A DNA stretch of 64,000 nucleotides from Ixodes scapularis (GCF_016920785.2 NW_024609839.1:19159085-19223084); one strand, 5' to 3'; shown: positions 1-11,787, counted from the stretch's first letter. Translations and numbers: made by a program. The notes: a model not told the origin generated them from the letters alone.

Positions 1-1
1 G

Positions 2-193
2 ACAGCGAAGCAGATGGCACTGATGACAGCGGAAGATAAAGTGCTGCGTGATGTCATCAACCATACTCAGCGCAGATGGCCGCGGAAGCTGTCGGTAGAA
101 CAAGAAGGGCTAGGACCTTTCTGGAACAGGAAAGATGAGCTTTCGGTGCAACACAGCTCTGTGCCAGCCCATTCGGTATTCCGAATGGGCTGA
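2..193 (+). pseudogene. Gypsy-type LTR retrotransposon pol fragment (RNase H-integrase linker)
   Basis: A frame open from the left edge to a stop at 191-193 reads like the linker between RNase H and integrase of Gypsy polyproteins. It has a short helical segment ending in a tryptophan-proline, then a phenylalanine-tryptophan pair and the motif NRKDELSVQ, which precedes the 'cold region' of integrase in this family. The integrase zinc finger and DDE core do not follow, so this is a 3'-truncated scrap. The window edge hides any upstream part. The family is inferred from motif pattern only. Confidence 0.45.
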
Positions 194-263
194 CTTAGAG
201 CTGCCACCGTCACCTACGTCAGATCAGGACGTTCACTGCGGCAGAGCTCCAGCTGAATCAAGC

Positions 264-297
264 AATCAATCAATCAATCAACCAATCAACCAGTCAA
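264..297. repeat. (CAAT)n simple repeat
   Basis: About eight degenerate CAAT/CAAC units in a row, directly followed by AT-rich sequence. It may be the tail of an old retroelement. From here to about 750 I see no gene. Confidence 0.6.
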
Positions 298-749
298 TTT
301 TATTTACATCATCATCAGATACTGATGTGGGCTGTAGAGGCAAAAAGTCAAAGTCCAATCAGGACTTCACATGTTGCCAAAACAGATGCAGGCCTTTCAA
401 GCTTCTCTCTAAGCTGGACGATATATTAGGAACTGTGACCAGACGACAATGACGACGCTCGTTCTAAGGTAGCAGTGCTAAATATCACCACAACGGAAAT
501 TCGGTTGGCACTTTGCTACACTTATTGTGACAAAAAACGCGGGCATAGGGTCTTCTTTTATTTCCACTGTGGTGTCGCTTCTTGCTTCTTGTTTCTTCGA
601 GTGAGAGGTTATCCAGAGTCCAAAAAGGCCATCTCAGTCTTCAAGGTTCACAGATGGTGGGTTCCCGCACGGCGTTTTCTTCTTTGCTATATGGTAGGTA
701 CCAAGTATCTTTCTATACAACTGAGCTTGGTGTTTCCACAATATGTTTG

Positions 750-2310
750 TGACTTGGAAACGTGATTCACAGCCGCAGTCACGCCAATGCATTGCTGAAT
801 GGGAGAATGCTCCAGCTTTTAACGAACTGTGATGTTTTTAAAGTCGGATGTTTAAGCGTCTCCCCGTTTGTCTAATGTATGAGTGTGCGCGAAAGCATTG
901 GATTTCGTAGACTCCCCTCTCTGTAAGGTACGAAGTTCATGCCATGCTTAATGTGGCATTCATTGTTGTCTGTTTGACTGCTTATGTTTGTGCGTGTTTT
1001 ACCTTGGTTACAATCCTGCTCAATTTGTTGCGGGCTGAGGATATTACGTTGACCCCATTTCTCGAGGCGACTCCCTTCATCCGATGAGAAAGGTGGTCAA
1101 TATATGGTATGACTGCTGCATTCTTTTTGTCTTTCTTAGCTTTGTATATTTGCTGTTTTCGGGGTGATCCACTTTGATGTTACGGATTCGTTTCTCACAT
1201 CCCGACGAGATGTATTCTTGTTGAAATACATACATTCGTATTACGAAATTAGCTCCCTGGTTTAAACTGTTAACAAATGTATGCCCGGCGTAAATGTTCG
1301 TTGTAATCGCACCATCTATGTCAATTATACTGATTTCACGTCACCCTCAGGCCGACTTCAAAACTATTTCAACCATCTGGAATCAGATGACAATGCCATT
1401 TTCAACCGTAACTTACCTCAACTGAAGAAGTGCTTGCTTCGTGTACTCACATAATGTTTATGCTTTGTAACTATTCAATTCTTTTTTCTTTTTTTTTTTT
1501 AAGAAGAGCGTGAAATGATCAATCCTTTCTTGTGTGTATTTTTATGTAATCGACGCTGTTACTAACAAGTACACCAATGCATAGGCTTCCGCCGTTGTTG
1601 GGCTCTCAAAATAAACGAATAAAATCACAAATAACTATGTCGGGAAAGTTCGAGTCTCTGAGCCTCACGATTCGGGCGGAAAAGCTTACTTTCATTTTGT
1701 GAATGCACGATTTTGTGAACGCTCACCTTGAAGCACCAATACCTGTTTTTAATTGACGTCCACTAGAAAATCCAAAAAATTAATTTCGTATTCCTTGCAG
1801 ACCCAATGGTGAAACGAAGCCCTAAACCTTCTTCGGAGAATGACCTTAGCGCGTCTTCAATCGTCCTGCCAAATTCTGCCTTCGCTATGAAGACCAAGTA
1901 GTCATCTACATACTTGAAAAATGTGTTTCGTATTACCTACCAATCTATGTGTAAGGGCCCTGCCGAGTATTTCTAGAATATATATTGCTAAGCATAGGTG
2001 CCACCTTTTAACCCATGCAAAAGCCCGTCTTGTGTACATAAACGTTGTCCTGCCAGCCGATAAATGTGAATTTTAGATTAAATAACAAAAGTTCAAGGAA
2101 CTCTTCTGCTAGGATTGCGCTTCTTGTCTTGAACCTTTTTCATCATTTTGTTCTGAAATATATTATTTTACAGTCTTCATGAGTTAATCATTGGACATAA
2201 TATAACTCTTCAACATCAATATTGAACGCGCAGAATCCTACTGGGTTATTTTTTTTTAGTAATTCAATTACCAATTTTGAGTTAGGAATGCAAAATGTGT
2301 CACCTATCGG
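750..2310 (-). pseudogene. Penelope-like element, degenerate RT plus GIY-YIG endonuclease
   Basis: Read on the minus strand, scattered frames give a Penelope-type polyprotein. Around 2100-2310 are reverse-transcriptase blocks including FNIDVEELYY and EEFLELLLFNLKFTFIGWQ, then VYVHKTGFCMG and KVAPMLS. At 1886-1920 is the catalytic palm motif FKYVDDYLVF. At about 830-1010 comes a C-terminal GIY-YIG endonuclease: an IKHG..FVPY block, the SYIRQTGRRLNIRL core, and a CRDCGC-like tail with histidine-tryptophan at about 760-830. These occur in the family's normal order but in different frames with stops, so the copy is dead. Elements of this group transpose with an RT of telomerase-like ancestry and the GIY-YIG nuclease. 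The 5' half is missing or unrecognisable beyond 2310. Confidence 0.75.
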
Positions 2311-2539
2311 TAGTTAGTTAAAGGCGCCCTGCAATCATATTTAAGCGTCTACCTTTCATGGGGGTTCCACGTCCCTCGGAGTTCGGGCAAGCCAGCGGGC
2401 ACGGAGAGAGTGACTAAATATCAGTGCGTCATATTTTAACCAGGCGACGCGGAAACCTCCTCCACCGACGAGGGCGACCCGCGGTACCGAAAGCGCGCGA
2501 TATGTGACGTCTTAGCCCAGGTAGCACACCACACTGGGC

Positions 2540-3640
2540 CAATATTGGGCCAAGCCAGGCATGCTTGGTCCAATGTTGGACAAGGTTTGCCATTTTATGG
2601 CCAATATTGGCAAATGGTGGGTGAAACTTGGTTTGCTCGGCCGTTATTGACAATGTTAACCATTATTCTACCAGTATTGGCTCAATATCGGGTTATATCG
2701 GCTAAATCGGGCCGGTATTGCCAATTTTAACAATTGTTCTGCCATTATTGGCTCAATATCGGGTCATATCGGCTAAATATAATAATAGTGATAAGAATAA
2801 TAATTTATAATAGTGGTTCAAATTGGCCGTTATTGTCAATTTTAACCATTATTCTGCCAATGTCGGCTCAATATCGGGTCACATCGGCTAAATCGGGCGG
2901 TTATTGCCGTTTCACCATTATTCTTCCAATATTGGCTCAATACCGGCTAAATCGGGCCATTATTGCCAATTTTAACCATTATTCTGCCAATATTGGCTCA
3001 CTGTCGGGTCATATCGGCTAAATCGGGCCGTTATTGCCAATTTGCACCATTACTCTTACCATATTGGCTCAATAGCGGCTAAATCAGGCCATTATTGCCG
3101 ATTTTAACCATTATTCTGCCAATATTGGTTCAATATCGGGTCATATCGGCTAAATCGGGCCGTTAGTTCCAATTTTTTCCATTATTCTGCCAATGTTGGT
3201 TCAATTTCGGGTCATATCGCCTAAACCGGGCCGTTATTGCCAGTTTTAACCAGTATTCTGCCAATATTGGCGCAATGTTGGGTCATATCGGCTAAATCGG
3301 GCCGTTATTGCCAATTTTAAACATTATTCCTCCAATATTGGCTTAGTGTCGGGTTATATCGGCTAAATCGGGCAGTTATTGCCAATTTTAACCACTAATC
3401 TGCCAATATTGGCTCAATATCGGGTCATATCAGCTAAATCGAGCCGTTATTGCCAATTTTCCCCATTATTCTTCCAATATTGGCTCAATATCAAGTCATC
3501 TTGGCTCAATCGGGCCGTTATTGCCAATATTCTGCTGACATTGGCTCAAAATCGGTTAACCTTGGCAAAATTGGGCCGCTATTACCAACGTTGACCATCA
3601 TTACGCCAATGTGGGTTAGTTTTTAGGTCCACTTCCACTA
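2540..3640. repeat. Satellite array, period about 71 bp
   Basis: About 13 degenerate tandem units of 60-73 bp. Each contains a version of CTGCCAATATTGGCTCAATA, then TCGGGTCATATCGGCTAAA and TCGGGCCGTTATTGCC. The 12-bp palindrome GCCAATATTGGC recurs. One unit near 2780-2815 carries an AT-rich insertion of about 45 bp. The short ORFs here arise from the repeat and are not genes. Similarity fades at both ends (GGGCCAATATTGGGCC near 2537; TTGGGTCGCTATTG near 3640), as in unequal-exchange satellites. Confidence 0.85.
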
Positions 3641-3649
3641 ACTTGGGTC

Positions 3650-5455
3650 GCTATTGTGTATGGGCACCCAAAATTTTGGCATCGACTTAATTTTTGTGGA
3701 CGCCAAATATCCGCGAATTACAAAAAATCCCTCGCGAAACCTCCCAAAAATTTAGATCAAACAAACTTACAAAAACTTGATTCAGCAAAAAAGAAAAAAG
3801 GAAGACCAAATAAGGAAGAAAATGTGCTGAAGAATAACGCCTATACGTAGCACCCCAATATTTTGTAGCCTAAGACAAAGAGCCGAAACATGGTGTCTGG
3901 ATTATGTTACATCAGCTTGGCAAGTGCAGAACGTCCGCTCACCTTACGGCTTCAAGCAGGGACAACGAAGACCACCCATGTGCGCGCTTCTCCCTTTATC
4001 ACGAACGCTGCACCAGTGATATGTGAAGTCGGAAACTACTCTTTAGGGAGATGTTTATACCGATAGAAAAAAACAACGAAGGAACCGATGCAGCGTACGC
4101 CTCAACTCGCGAGACGATTTCATGAGGGTTAGCTAGCTGCTGGACGCCGCGAAGTCGTGGAACTCCCAGACGACTGCTCGAACTGGCAGTTTTGCAGTAA
4201 TGGGCAGTCGCGTTAGACGTACTGATCAAAGCTATTCGTACTGAGCATACCCGGTACGTCGAGACTGAATTTGGCGTCACAGCCGTCTTTACAAAAGCTG
4301 ACCAGGAATCTTATGAACGAAAACATCTTAATCAAGAAACGAAATGTATACGTACCACCGGTGCATAGGTAATCCGCATAGCGTTTATTTGAGCTCTATG
4401 TCAGACCAGACGATATCCAATGGATAAGATCTCTCACGACGAGTCCGCGTCCACAACCAAGAACAGTCAGCCCGCGCCGAGCACACATTTCACACAACGC
4501 CGTCACTCCGTTAAAGTATGCCGACAAAACGACGAAGTTGCAAGGTTCCCCATCTCTATTCCACAAATAGTTCCCTCTTGTAGGAAAGCTCGCTGTAGCC
4601 GCCGGTGCAGTTGTTTTCTTCTTTCACTACTTAGTCGGGACGTGCACAAACTGCATGCAAAATGCCGATTGACTTGCTCCAATCGCCAGATTCCACTAAC
4701 AAAACATCAACGCACCATGGTACCACGGCCACTGCCGTCACTGTGGCCACCGCCGAGCACGGCGGCCATGGCCAACACCTGCCACAGGGTACGCGGTAAT
4801 TATGCTGCTATGTCTTAGATTTGGATTGTTGACTAAAGTGGGCACTGGAACGTGACACAACCGTTGCCAGACTAAACTGTCCAAAACTCTGGTATTACCG
4901 ATAATCGCAACTCCTTCGTGGACACAGTTCAACCACTGGTGGGATAGGACCATTAAAAAGGTTAACGACAACCATTCAAAAAATTAATTCTGTGCATGGT
5001 TCGTACAAGTGGTACGCGTGGTACGCCCATAATTCGCACTTCATGCAGCGTCAATTTTCGGCACCTGCTGAAATTCGGAGCGCACAGCATTGTAGGTTGC
5101 GCCACAGCGTGTCATCTGCTTGGGCCTAATCCTCGGGGTGCTGTCGCGACTGCCACGTATACTTGCCGCATCCTTTGATCTGATTCGACAAAAGCAGCTG
5201 GCACACGTGCTAAACACGACCATGGGAACATCGTCCCTAGCGGGCTGTCCTTTGCTTGCTAATCTGTGCCACAATTGTTTTTGTTGCTCGGGCAGTCTCT
5301 TTACATGACAGTACAAGCTACTGAAGAAAATCAGCCTAGCTCCTGTTGCCTGACGAAGTCTAGAGTATGAGAATACAGTCAAACGTGGACATAGCAAGTT
5401 CAATGCTACAAAATTTTCAATCTAAGTAAACTACTATTGCGTTGTCCACAACTCC
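3650..5455. other. Stretch without recognisable gene
   Basis: Mixed-composition sequence with only short ORFs in several frames and none that reads like a protein family. The satellite fades into it on the left. No tRNA, terminal inverted repeat or target duplication was found. Confidence 0.5.
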
Positions 5456-5860
5456 TTGCTTACGCGGCGAGCAAGCTTGTCTGCTAGGCGCGCACAGCAA
5501 ACGACAGCCGCCGTGGCGTCACGTCAATGTCGTATGCTTGATTTTCTGTCGTCTGGTCTGTGGCAGGTCGTAGCAATGGCCAGCCCTTTTCGGCGCCTGT
5601 CGGCAATTTACTGCCGTTTTAGGGATGAGGACAAAGTGTATCAAAAAGAGCAGAAATACGTCAAAAAGTAGGTTGTTTACCCTGACGTGAAGCAGTTAAC
5701 TGTGAGAGGACATGCACAAGTCTCGGCCGCCATGAGTTTCGCCGAGAGACGCGGAACTCGAAGACACTATGAAGCTCCTGTCTCGCCTCCACATTTCCTC
5801 ACTCAACTGCAGCAGACCAAATTGGGCCCACTTGCTGCACGTATAGGCATTATGCATTTT
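5456..5860. repeat. Dispersed repeat, copy 1
   Basis: Diverged copy of the sequence at 12,240-12,620. Shared landmarks in order: AGCTTGTCTGCTAG, a GTCACGTCA/GTGACGTCAG motif, a GATGAGGAC..AAGAGCAGAAATAC stretch, a CTCGGCCGCCATGA stretch, GAGAGACG, and CTATGAAGCTC. Its first motif recurs in reverse at 17,620-17,645. The two copies flank LINE copy A. The family is unknown to me; no coding capacity is evident. Confidence 0.5.
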
Positions 5861-5915
5861 GGCCTCAATATACTAGGCTGAGTTCTGTCGCAATTTCAGT
5901 TTAACCAAGTGAGTG

Positions 5916-5929
5916 TGGCTCAGAAGAGA
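5916..5929. repeat. Target-site duplication, left, of LINE copy A
   Basis: TGGCTCAGAAGAGA, 14 bp, repeated exactly at 11,763-11,776 on the other side of the LINE. This fixes both ends of the insertion. Confidence 0.9.
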
Positions 5930-6054
5930 TGTTGTTGTTGTTTGGGGGTTTTATGGCGCAACAGCAACGGAGGCCATACTGCGCCAAACAAAGTTAAAAG
6001 GAACACAAGCTGTTATTGTTACTGTGCTACAAAATAATAATTAGTTATGCGGAA

Positions 6055-9000
6055 CTAGATCTGATTAATAAAACCTGCGTTAGTAATATAAGTCAATAGA
6101 CGGTCAAATGGGATGAGGGGATATTCTCCCAGTAAAAGAGCAGGATGGAATGGAATTTGGAAATTAAACAATTCAGGAAAGTGGGTACGACGTTCATTGT
6201 CCAAAGCTGGACACAGCCACAAGATATGCATGATGGTAAGTGTATCCCCACAATGCTCACACACCGGTGGGTCCTCCCCACAAAGGAGATATTTGTGTGA
6301 TATGTAAGAATGACCGATTCTAAGTCGACACAACAATACTTCATGGAATCGGTTCCTGTGAGAAGAGTTCTCCCAGAGCCCGAGAACCGGCTTTGTAATA
6401 TGAAGTTTATTGTTGCACTCCACGTTCCATTCAGACTGCCATAAACGAAGAAGGGATGACTTTGTTAGAGGTTTAATGTCTTGGTGTGGCAAACAGGCAC
6501 GGGACGGGAGAAGGTTACCTGAGGATGTAGCGAGTCTGTCTGCTTCCTCGTTACCTTTTATTCCCATATGACTGGGCACCCAACAAAATTTTATATTTAG
6601 GCCTCCATGTACAGCTTTATTAAGCTTATTTCGTAGTTGCTGCACCAGCATATTTTTAGTAACTCTCAAAGAGCATACTGCGGTAACAGCACTCTGGGAG
6701 TCTACGAATAGGACAGCCTGCTTTATTTTAGCTCGGAGAATATAATCTATGGCCATAGATTTTGCATAAACTTCAGCTGTAAAAATGCTGGAGAAAGTAT
6801 TTAGACGTTTCACTTTAACAAAACAATCAGAATGTACGGCGCTGCCAACAAATGACGACGTCTTAGCACCATCAGTGTAAAAATGTGTGTAGCCTTCATA
6901 CTTCTTCTCAAGCTCAGAAAATTCCTGTTGGATGATAAGGGCAGAGATGCTATGTTTATTAAACCTTGTGAGACCCCAGTCACAAGCAAATGGCACTATG
7001 TCCCAGGGGGCATCACACTCTACATTCTGCATAAGATTAACTTTGTCCAAACAAAGATCGAGTGAGGAACAAAATTCCTGTACTCGGAAACTCAAGGGCC
7101 TTACGATGCTTGGCCTATTCTGGAAGAGGCGGCAATATCTAGATTTTTGGAAGGAGTTGTACGTTGGATGGTTACGGTTCGCAAGTATCTTGTAGTAGTA
7201 TGTTAAGCTTAGATGTTGGCGTCTTTTTTCGAGTGACATCTCATTTGATTCAGCATACAGGCTGAGGACGGGGGACGTCCGAAAAGCACCTGTTGCGAGT
7301 CGCAGTCCAAGGTGATGGACTGGATCCAACATCTTGAGCGCGGACGGTCGTGCAGAACCGTAAACTGGAGCCCCATAGTCGAGACGGGATCGAACAAGAG
7401 CGTTGTACAGCCGTAGAAGGCATTTCCTGTCAGATCCCCAAGTTTTATGGGCTAAGACTTTCAAAATATTCGCAGTTTTGAGACATTTTTCTTTGAGTGA
7501 CTTCAGGTGAGATATGAAATTGAGATTTTTGTCAAAGGTAACACCTAAGAACTTGTGCTCTTTCCTGACAGGGATGCAGGTTCTTTGCAGTTTTAAGGAT
7601 GGATCCAGTGATAGACCACGGTGTAGAGAAAATGGGACACAGACGCTTTTCTCGGGAGAAAACTTAAAACCATTTTGGTCCGCCCACTTAGCAAGCTTAT
7701 TTATGGCCAGCTGTAGCTGGCGCTCACAGCTCGAGAGATTGCACGACGATGCTGAGATCTGGATATCAACATAAAGTGAGTATGTAATGGATGGTGGCAA
7801 AACCTGGGCGAGAGAATTCATTTTGATAACAAAAAGTGTAACACTCAGGATACCTCCCTGGGGAACCCCGTTTTCCTGAACGAATGGATCCGACAAAACA
7901 GTTCCTAATCTAACCTGAAACGTCCTGTCCGTCAAAAAATCTTTTATGCACTGCAGCATACGGCCACGAATTCCACAGCCATAAAGGTCTTGGAGGATGC
8001 CATATCTCCATGCTGTATCGTAGGCCTTTTCCAAGTCAAAAAAGATCGATACACAATTCTGCCTATTCACGAATGCCTCACGTATGACCGTTTCTAGGCG
8101 CACCAAATGATCCAAAGTGGATCGTCCTCGGCGGAACCCGCACTGATTGTTATCCAAAATACTTTCCTTTTCTAGAACGTACACCAGCCGCCTGTTTATC
8201 AGTCTTTCATATGTCTTCCCAAGGCAGCTCGTCAAAGCGATCGGACGGTAACTAGAAGGCAGAGATGGATCCTTACCCGGCTTCAAGAGAGGGATAATGT
8301 GTGCCCGTTTCCAAGCCGCTGGAAAGCTAGCCCTTTTCCACAATGAATTGAAGAAATTAAGAAGGGCTTTAAGAGATTCTGGAGAGAGATTACGCAGCAT
8401 TTTGTAATGCAGTCCATCGGGTCCAGGAGCAGAGAGTTTTTTTTATATCAAGGGCACTCTTTAGCTCGTACTGTGTGAAGGGCTGATTATAAGGTGCAGC
8501 GTTTGATCCCGTTGTGACTATATTATGTTGCTCTGCACGTCGTTTAAACAACTTGAAGGAATCTGAATAACTAGAGGAGCTGGACACCGAACAGAAGTAC
8601 TTCCCAAGAACGTTGGCAGTATCTTTCAGTGATGCACATGGAGGGTTGAAAACGGGAATGGTGAACCCCCTGTAGTCCCCTTTGATTCTCTTGAATCTGT
8701 CCCAGACCTCCTTAGCAGTTACAAAGCTGCTTAGAGACGACACATATTTAATCCAGGTTTTTCGTTTAGATCGCTTACGGGTCCACCGAGCTTTAGCTTT
8801 TCGTTTTTTAAACTCAACCAGGTTTACTGAGGTGGGATACCGCCTGAACTTGCCCCATGCCTTATTTTGCTCCGTGCGCGTAATCGCACACTCCTTATTC
8901 CACCAAGGTTTGCACTTACGAGGCAGATTACCGGTAGTTTGGGGAATTGACTGCTGAGCGGCATTTATTATCTGCTCTGTCACATACAACGTGGCTTCAT

Positions 9001-9766
9001 CTGCAGTCATGGAGGAAAGCAGGGATGTATCCAGCGTGGAGCTTAACTTAAAAAGAGACCAATCGGCCTTGTCCAACTTCCACCGAGGCATTCGTTTTAA
9101 CAGAGTGGGAAGACAAATGTCGCTCTCTAAAGTAATAGGGAAGTGGTCACTCCCAAAAGGGTTATTAAGAACCTGCCAAGAAAAACAAGGCAGTAATGAA
9201 GGTGATGCAATAGATAAATCAATAGATGTAAATGAATTGTGAGCTGAACTAAAGAATGTAGGCTCCCTCTTATTAAAAAGACATATTTGAGATGATAGTA
9301 AAAACTGCTCAATTACTCTGCCTCGAGAATCGAGACGAGTACTGCCCCACATAGGATGATGGGCATTAAAATCCCCTAAAATTAAAAAGGGTTGAGGGAG
9401 TTGTCCCACGAGTCCTTGGAGCTCAGAGAGATGCAGGGGAACATTTGGAGGCAAATAAATAGAAACTACTGTTATAAGACGGTCTAAAAAAACACGTACC
9501 GCTACGGCCTCCAGTGGGGTGCACAGTGGGACCTCGGAGCAGGCAACCCCGCTCTGCACAATCACTGCCACGCCCCCAGAATTGGAATTAACACGATATT
9601 TACGAAAAACTTGATGACGCCTTAAAATCTGTGTATGATGAGCTTGGAGATGGGTTTCTTTTAATGCGAGGGCAATAGGCCGAAGATCATCTATAAAATA
9701 GTTAACGTCATCAATATTAGGTAAAAGACCACGACAGTTCCACTACATAAAATGTAAATTCTTCAT
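6055..9766 (-). pseudogene. LINE copy A ORF2: endonuclease-RT-RNase H, broken
   Basis: The start is ATG at 9766-9764, matching the start used by copies B and C. Lesion 1: codon 8 is TAG (9743-9745) where copy C has CAG, just before the WNCRG endonuclease motif. Endonuclease motifs follow (LGDFNAHH, GSDHFPI). Lesion 2: an A8 run (T8 at 8437-8444) has one extra base, shifting frame between the endonuclease linker and RT. RT blocks are clear: SYRPIALTSCLGKT, GFRRGRSTLDHL, FFDLEKAYDTAW, NGVPQGG. Lesion 3: the catalytic box reads YVDIQ where relatives have YVDDLQ or YADDIQ, so one catalytic aspartate is deleted in frame. RNase H (FYTDGAKT, FVDSQS, WVPSHMGIKGNEEAD) and a cysteine/histidine C-terminus remain open. 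Confidence 0.92.
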
Positions 9767-9835
9767 TTATCTAAAAAGGTGAAATGTAAAATTAAAAAGA
9801 GAGGCAGTGAAAAATTGAGAGTATTAAATTAATGG

Positions 9836-11221
9836 TTATTTGGGAGGGACCACTGGCTTTTTCCCTTTGGATTTCAAAGTCTGCCACTCCATGTCATCCT
9901 GGTCGGATGCAAGAGTGGGTGACTCGGAGGTATCATCCATCGCCTCCACTTCTGGAGGCGAGTCTTTACCTGAAGGTTTTGGCTGGTTCGTTGCACGGGG
10001 TGGCTTGCCCCGGCCACGACCAGCCGAAGAGGCACCGGAGGTGCTGGGCAGAGTGTCTTTCAACTCTGCCTCCTCCGGCCCCTGGGGTACTGGGGGAGCG
10101 GCACGAGGGTTGTGCCGCTCTTTCGAAGAGGAGGTCCTCTCTGAGGAGGTCGGGCGGGGGTTTCGCCCCTTCTCCCCAAAAGAGGACCGCGATGTGCAAA
10201 CAGGTACGGCATTTGCCAGCCTGTCTGGGACCAGCGAAGCAGCCTGTGCACTCCCTCCGGGAGGAGGGGGGCACTGCTGCCCCAGCTGGGGGGTTGGGGC
10301 CTTGAGGGCTGCCTCCAGAACCTCAGGTGAGACCTGGGTAGCCCTCGATTCCGAACGTGGCGCAAGACCCCTGCGCGCCACGTCGGCGTAGGATCCCTTC
10401 GACATAAAGGAATACCGTTTCTTAGCTTCGATATAACTGATGTTTTCTTTGACTTTGATAGCAATGATTTCTTTTTCTTGTTTCCAGATGGGACAGCCAC
10501 GATAATAAGTGGGGTGTGGTCCATTGCAATTAATGCAGTGGGCAACATTCTCACAAATGTCAGAGAAGTGATCTTGACTGCCACACTTCGCACATGTCTC
10601 CTTCCCTCGACAGCTGCGTGTTCCGTGGCCAAAACGCTGGCAACGGAAGCACTGCTGGGGGTTGGGGACGTAAGGGCGGATATGGCAGTTCAGGTATCCA
10701 GCCTTGATTGTTTCTGGTAGTGTATGCCTCTCAAAAGTAAGTATGACATGTTTTGAAGGGACTTCTTCACCATCTTTTCTAAACATTATGCGTTTTACTG
10801 CAACGACACCGGCACCTTGGAGTCCCTCGAGGAGTTCTTCCTCACTAGTGAGCAAGAAGTCGTCCTCGGAGAGGACTCCGCGGATGGTGTTAAGTGTGCG
10901 GTGAGGGCTCACCGACACTTTCACTTCAAGGATGGTGTTCAGCTTGAGAATTGCTTCGCTTTGCTTTTTGTTGTTTACTTCCACTAGGAGGTCTCCAGAG
11001 TGGAGTTTTTTAGCCTTGTAGGAAAACCCTACAAGCTGTTCAAGTACTTTGGCTACAACAAATGGTGATAGCTTTGACACGGGTTTCTGTTCATCAAGAG
11101 GATGAACAACGAAAAACTTCGTAAAACTGTCTATCTCAGATTCTTTTTCGATGGTCTTGTGTTCAGGACAGCGCCTTTTAAGGGCGTGCCCCGAACGGGG
11201 TTTGGAAGAGAGGGGCGCCAT
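9836..11221 (-). CDS. LINE copy A ORF1: gag-like nucleic-acid-binding protein
   Basis: An intact 461-residue frame. ATG at 11,221 is chosen because copies B and C start with the same MAP(L/H) sequence; the frame is open 24 codons further upstream. The N-terminal half is a helical, RNA-recognition-like region (KLSPFVVAKVLE, LLVEVNNKK, VSVSPHRTLNTIRGV). Three zinc knuckles follow: CX2CX4HX4C (CFRCQRFGHGTRSC), CX2CX4HX4C (CAKCGSQDHFSDIC) and CX2CX3HX6C (CINCNGPHPTYYRGC). The C-terminal third is proline/serine-rich and low in complexity. In related LINEs this protein coats the RNA. It ends 69 bp before the ORF2 start, as expected for reinitiation or a separate initiation. This is the only full-length intact retroelement ORF in the window. 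Confidence 0.9.
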   Translation of the reverse strand: MAPLSSKPRSGHALKRRCPEHKTIEKESEIDSFTKFFVVHPLDEQKPVSKLSPFVVAKVLEQLVGFSYKAKKLHSGDLLVEVNNKKQSEAILKLNTILEVKVSVSPHRTLNTIRGVLSEDDFLLTSEEELLEGLQGAGVVAVKRIMFRKDGEEVPSKHVILTFERHTLPETIKAGYLNCHIRPYVPNPQQCFRCQRFGHGTRSCRGKETCAKCGSQDHFSDICENVAHCINCNGPHPTYYRGCPIWKQEKEIIAIKVKENISYIEAKKRYSFMSKGSYADVARRGLAPRSESRATQVSPEVLEAALKAPTPQLGQQCPPPPGGSAQAASLVPDRLANAVPVCTSRSSFGEKGRNPRPTSSERTSSSKERHNPRAAPPVPQGPEEAELKDTLPSTSGASSAGRGRGKPPRATNQPKPSGKDSPPEVEAMDDTSESPTLASDQDDMEWQTLKSKGKKPVVPPK

Positions 11222-11762
11222 AAGAGGGCAAGGAGTGTTCGGAATCTGTGGCGCGCCGCCCACCACGGAGCCCAACGAGGGAATAGGTAACACCCCATAA
11301 CAAATATGGCTTTGCTGGAAGCATTACTCTATTAGCGCTACCCAGAAACTATAACCAGGTGTGGATCCGGACGAGAGTATCTGTCACCACCCAAGGTTAG
11401 CCCTTGCCACCAAAGGAGTTGAAAAAGGAAAGAAGAGAAATGAGGAGAGTGAAAAGTATGAGAAGATAAGGGCGAAAGAAGGGAGGGGATAGTAGAAGTG
11501 GCGACTGACTGAATCATCCTGGTCGGGCCAAGCCAGGACACCCGTCTACGGGAAGCGGGGGCCGAAGTGGTGTATTGCCTCGCCCGGGGGGCCCCGAAGG
11601 GTCCAAACCTACCCCGGGCTCAGCTCAACCACCAGGATGCCCTTTTCCCCGGACACGGGAAAGCCACGCACAGCCAGACGTGGGCGGGCGAACCCGCATG
11701 GCTCGGGGTCCGTGGAGACGCCACTCTCCAAACACCTGTTTTCACAGGTGCCCCCTGCGGGT
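11222..11762 (-). promoter_or_regulatory. LINE copy A 5' UTR / internal promoter region
   Basis: GC-rich leader shared with copy B (about 25,582-26,126) and copy C (46,380-47,022). The 5'-most 60 bases can form two small hairpins, CACCTG..CAGGTG and GGAGA..TCTCC, kept in all three copies. LINEs of this type carry their promoter inside the 5' UTR; that is family knowledge, and no initiator was proved here. Confidence 0.6.
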
Positions 11763-11776
11763 TGGCTCAGAAGAGA
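11763..11776. repeat. Target-site duplication, right, of LINE copy A
   Basis: Exact second copy of TGGCTCAGAAGAGA. It continues into a short (GA)n run to about 11,787. Confidence 0.9.
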
Positions 11777-11787
11777 GAGAGAGAGAA

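Larger units (their letters stand above)
5930..11762 (-). mobile_element. LINE copy A, complete I-type non-LTR retrotransposon (inactive)
   Basis: A 5.83-kb minus-strand element with 5' UTR (11,762-11,222), ORF1 (11,221-9836), ORF2 (9766-6055) and a short 3' UTR ending in a (CAA)n tail at about 5931-5943. It is bounded by a perfect 14-bp target duplication. The layout of CCHC ORF1, then apurinic-type endonuclease, RT and RNase H in ORF2, is that of the I group of LINEs. Copies B and C in this window are diverged relatives. ORF2 carries three independent lesions, so this copy cannot move by itself. Confidence 0.9.

Noticed and set aside
2540..3640. Regularly spaced repeats, CRISPR-like at first sight
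   Set aside because: Units are degenerate, spacers are themselves conserved, and the window is eukaryotic; a satellite explains it.
9832..10632. Long plus- and minus-strand ORFs of 150-190 codons near 10 kb
   Set aside because: They are shadows of LINE copy A ORF1 in GC-rich, proline/serine-coding sequence.
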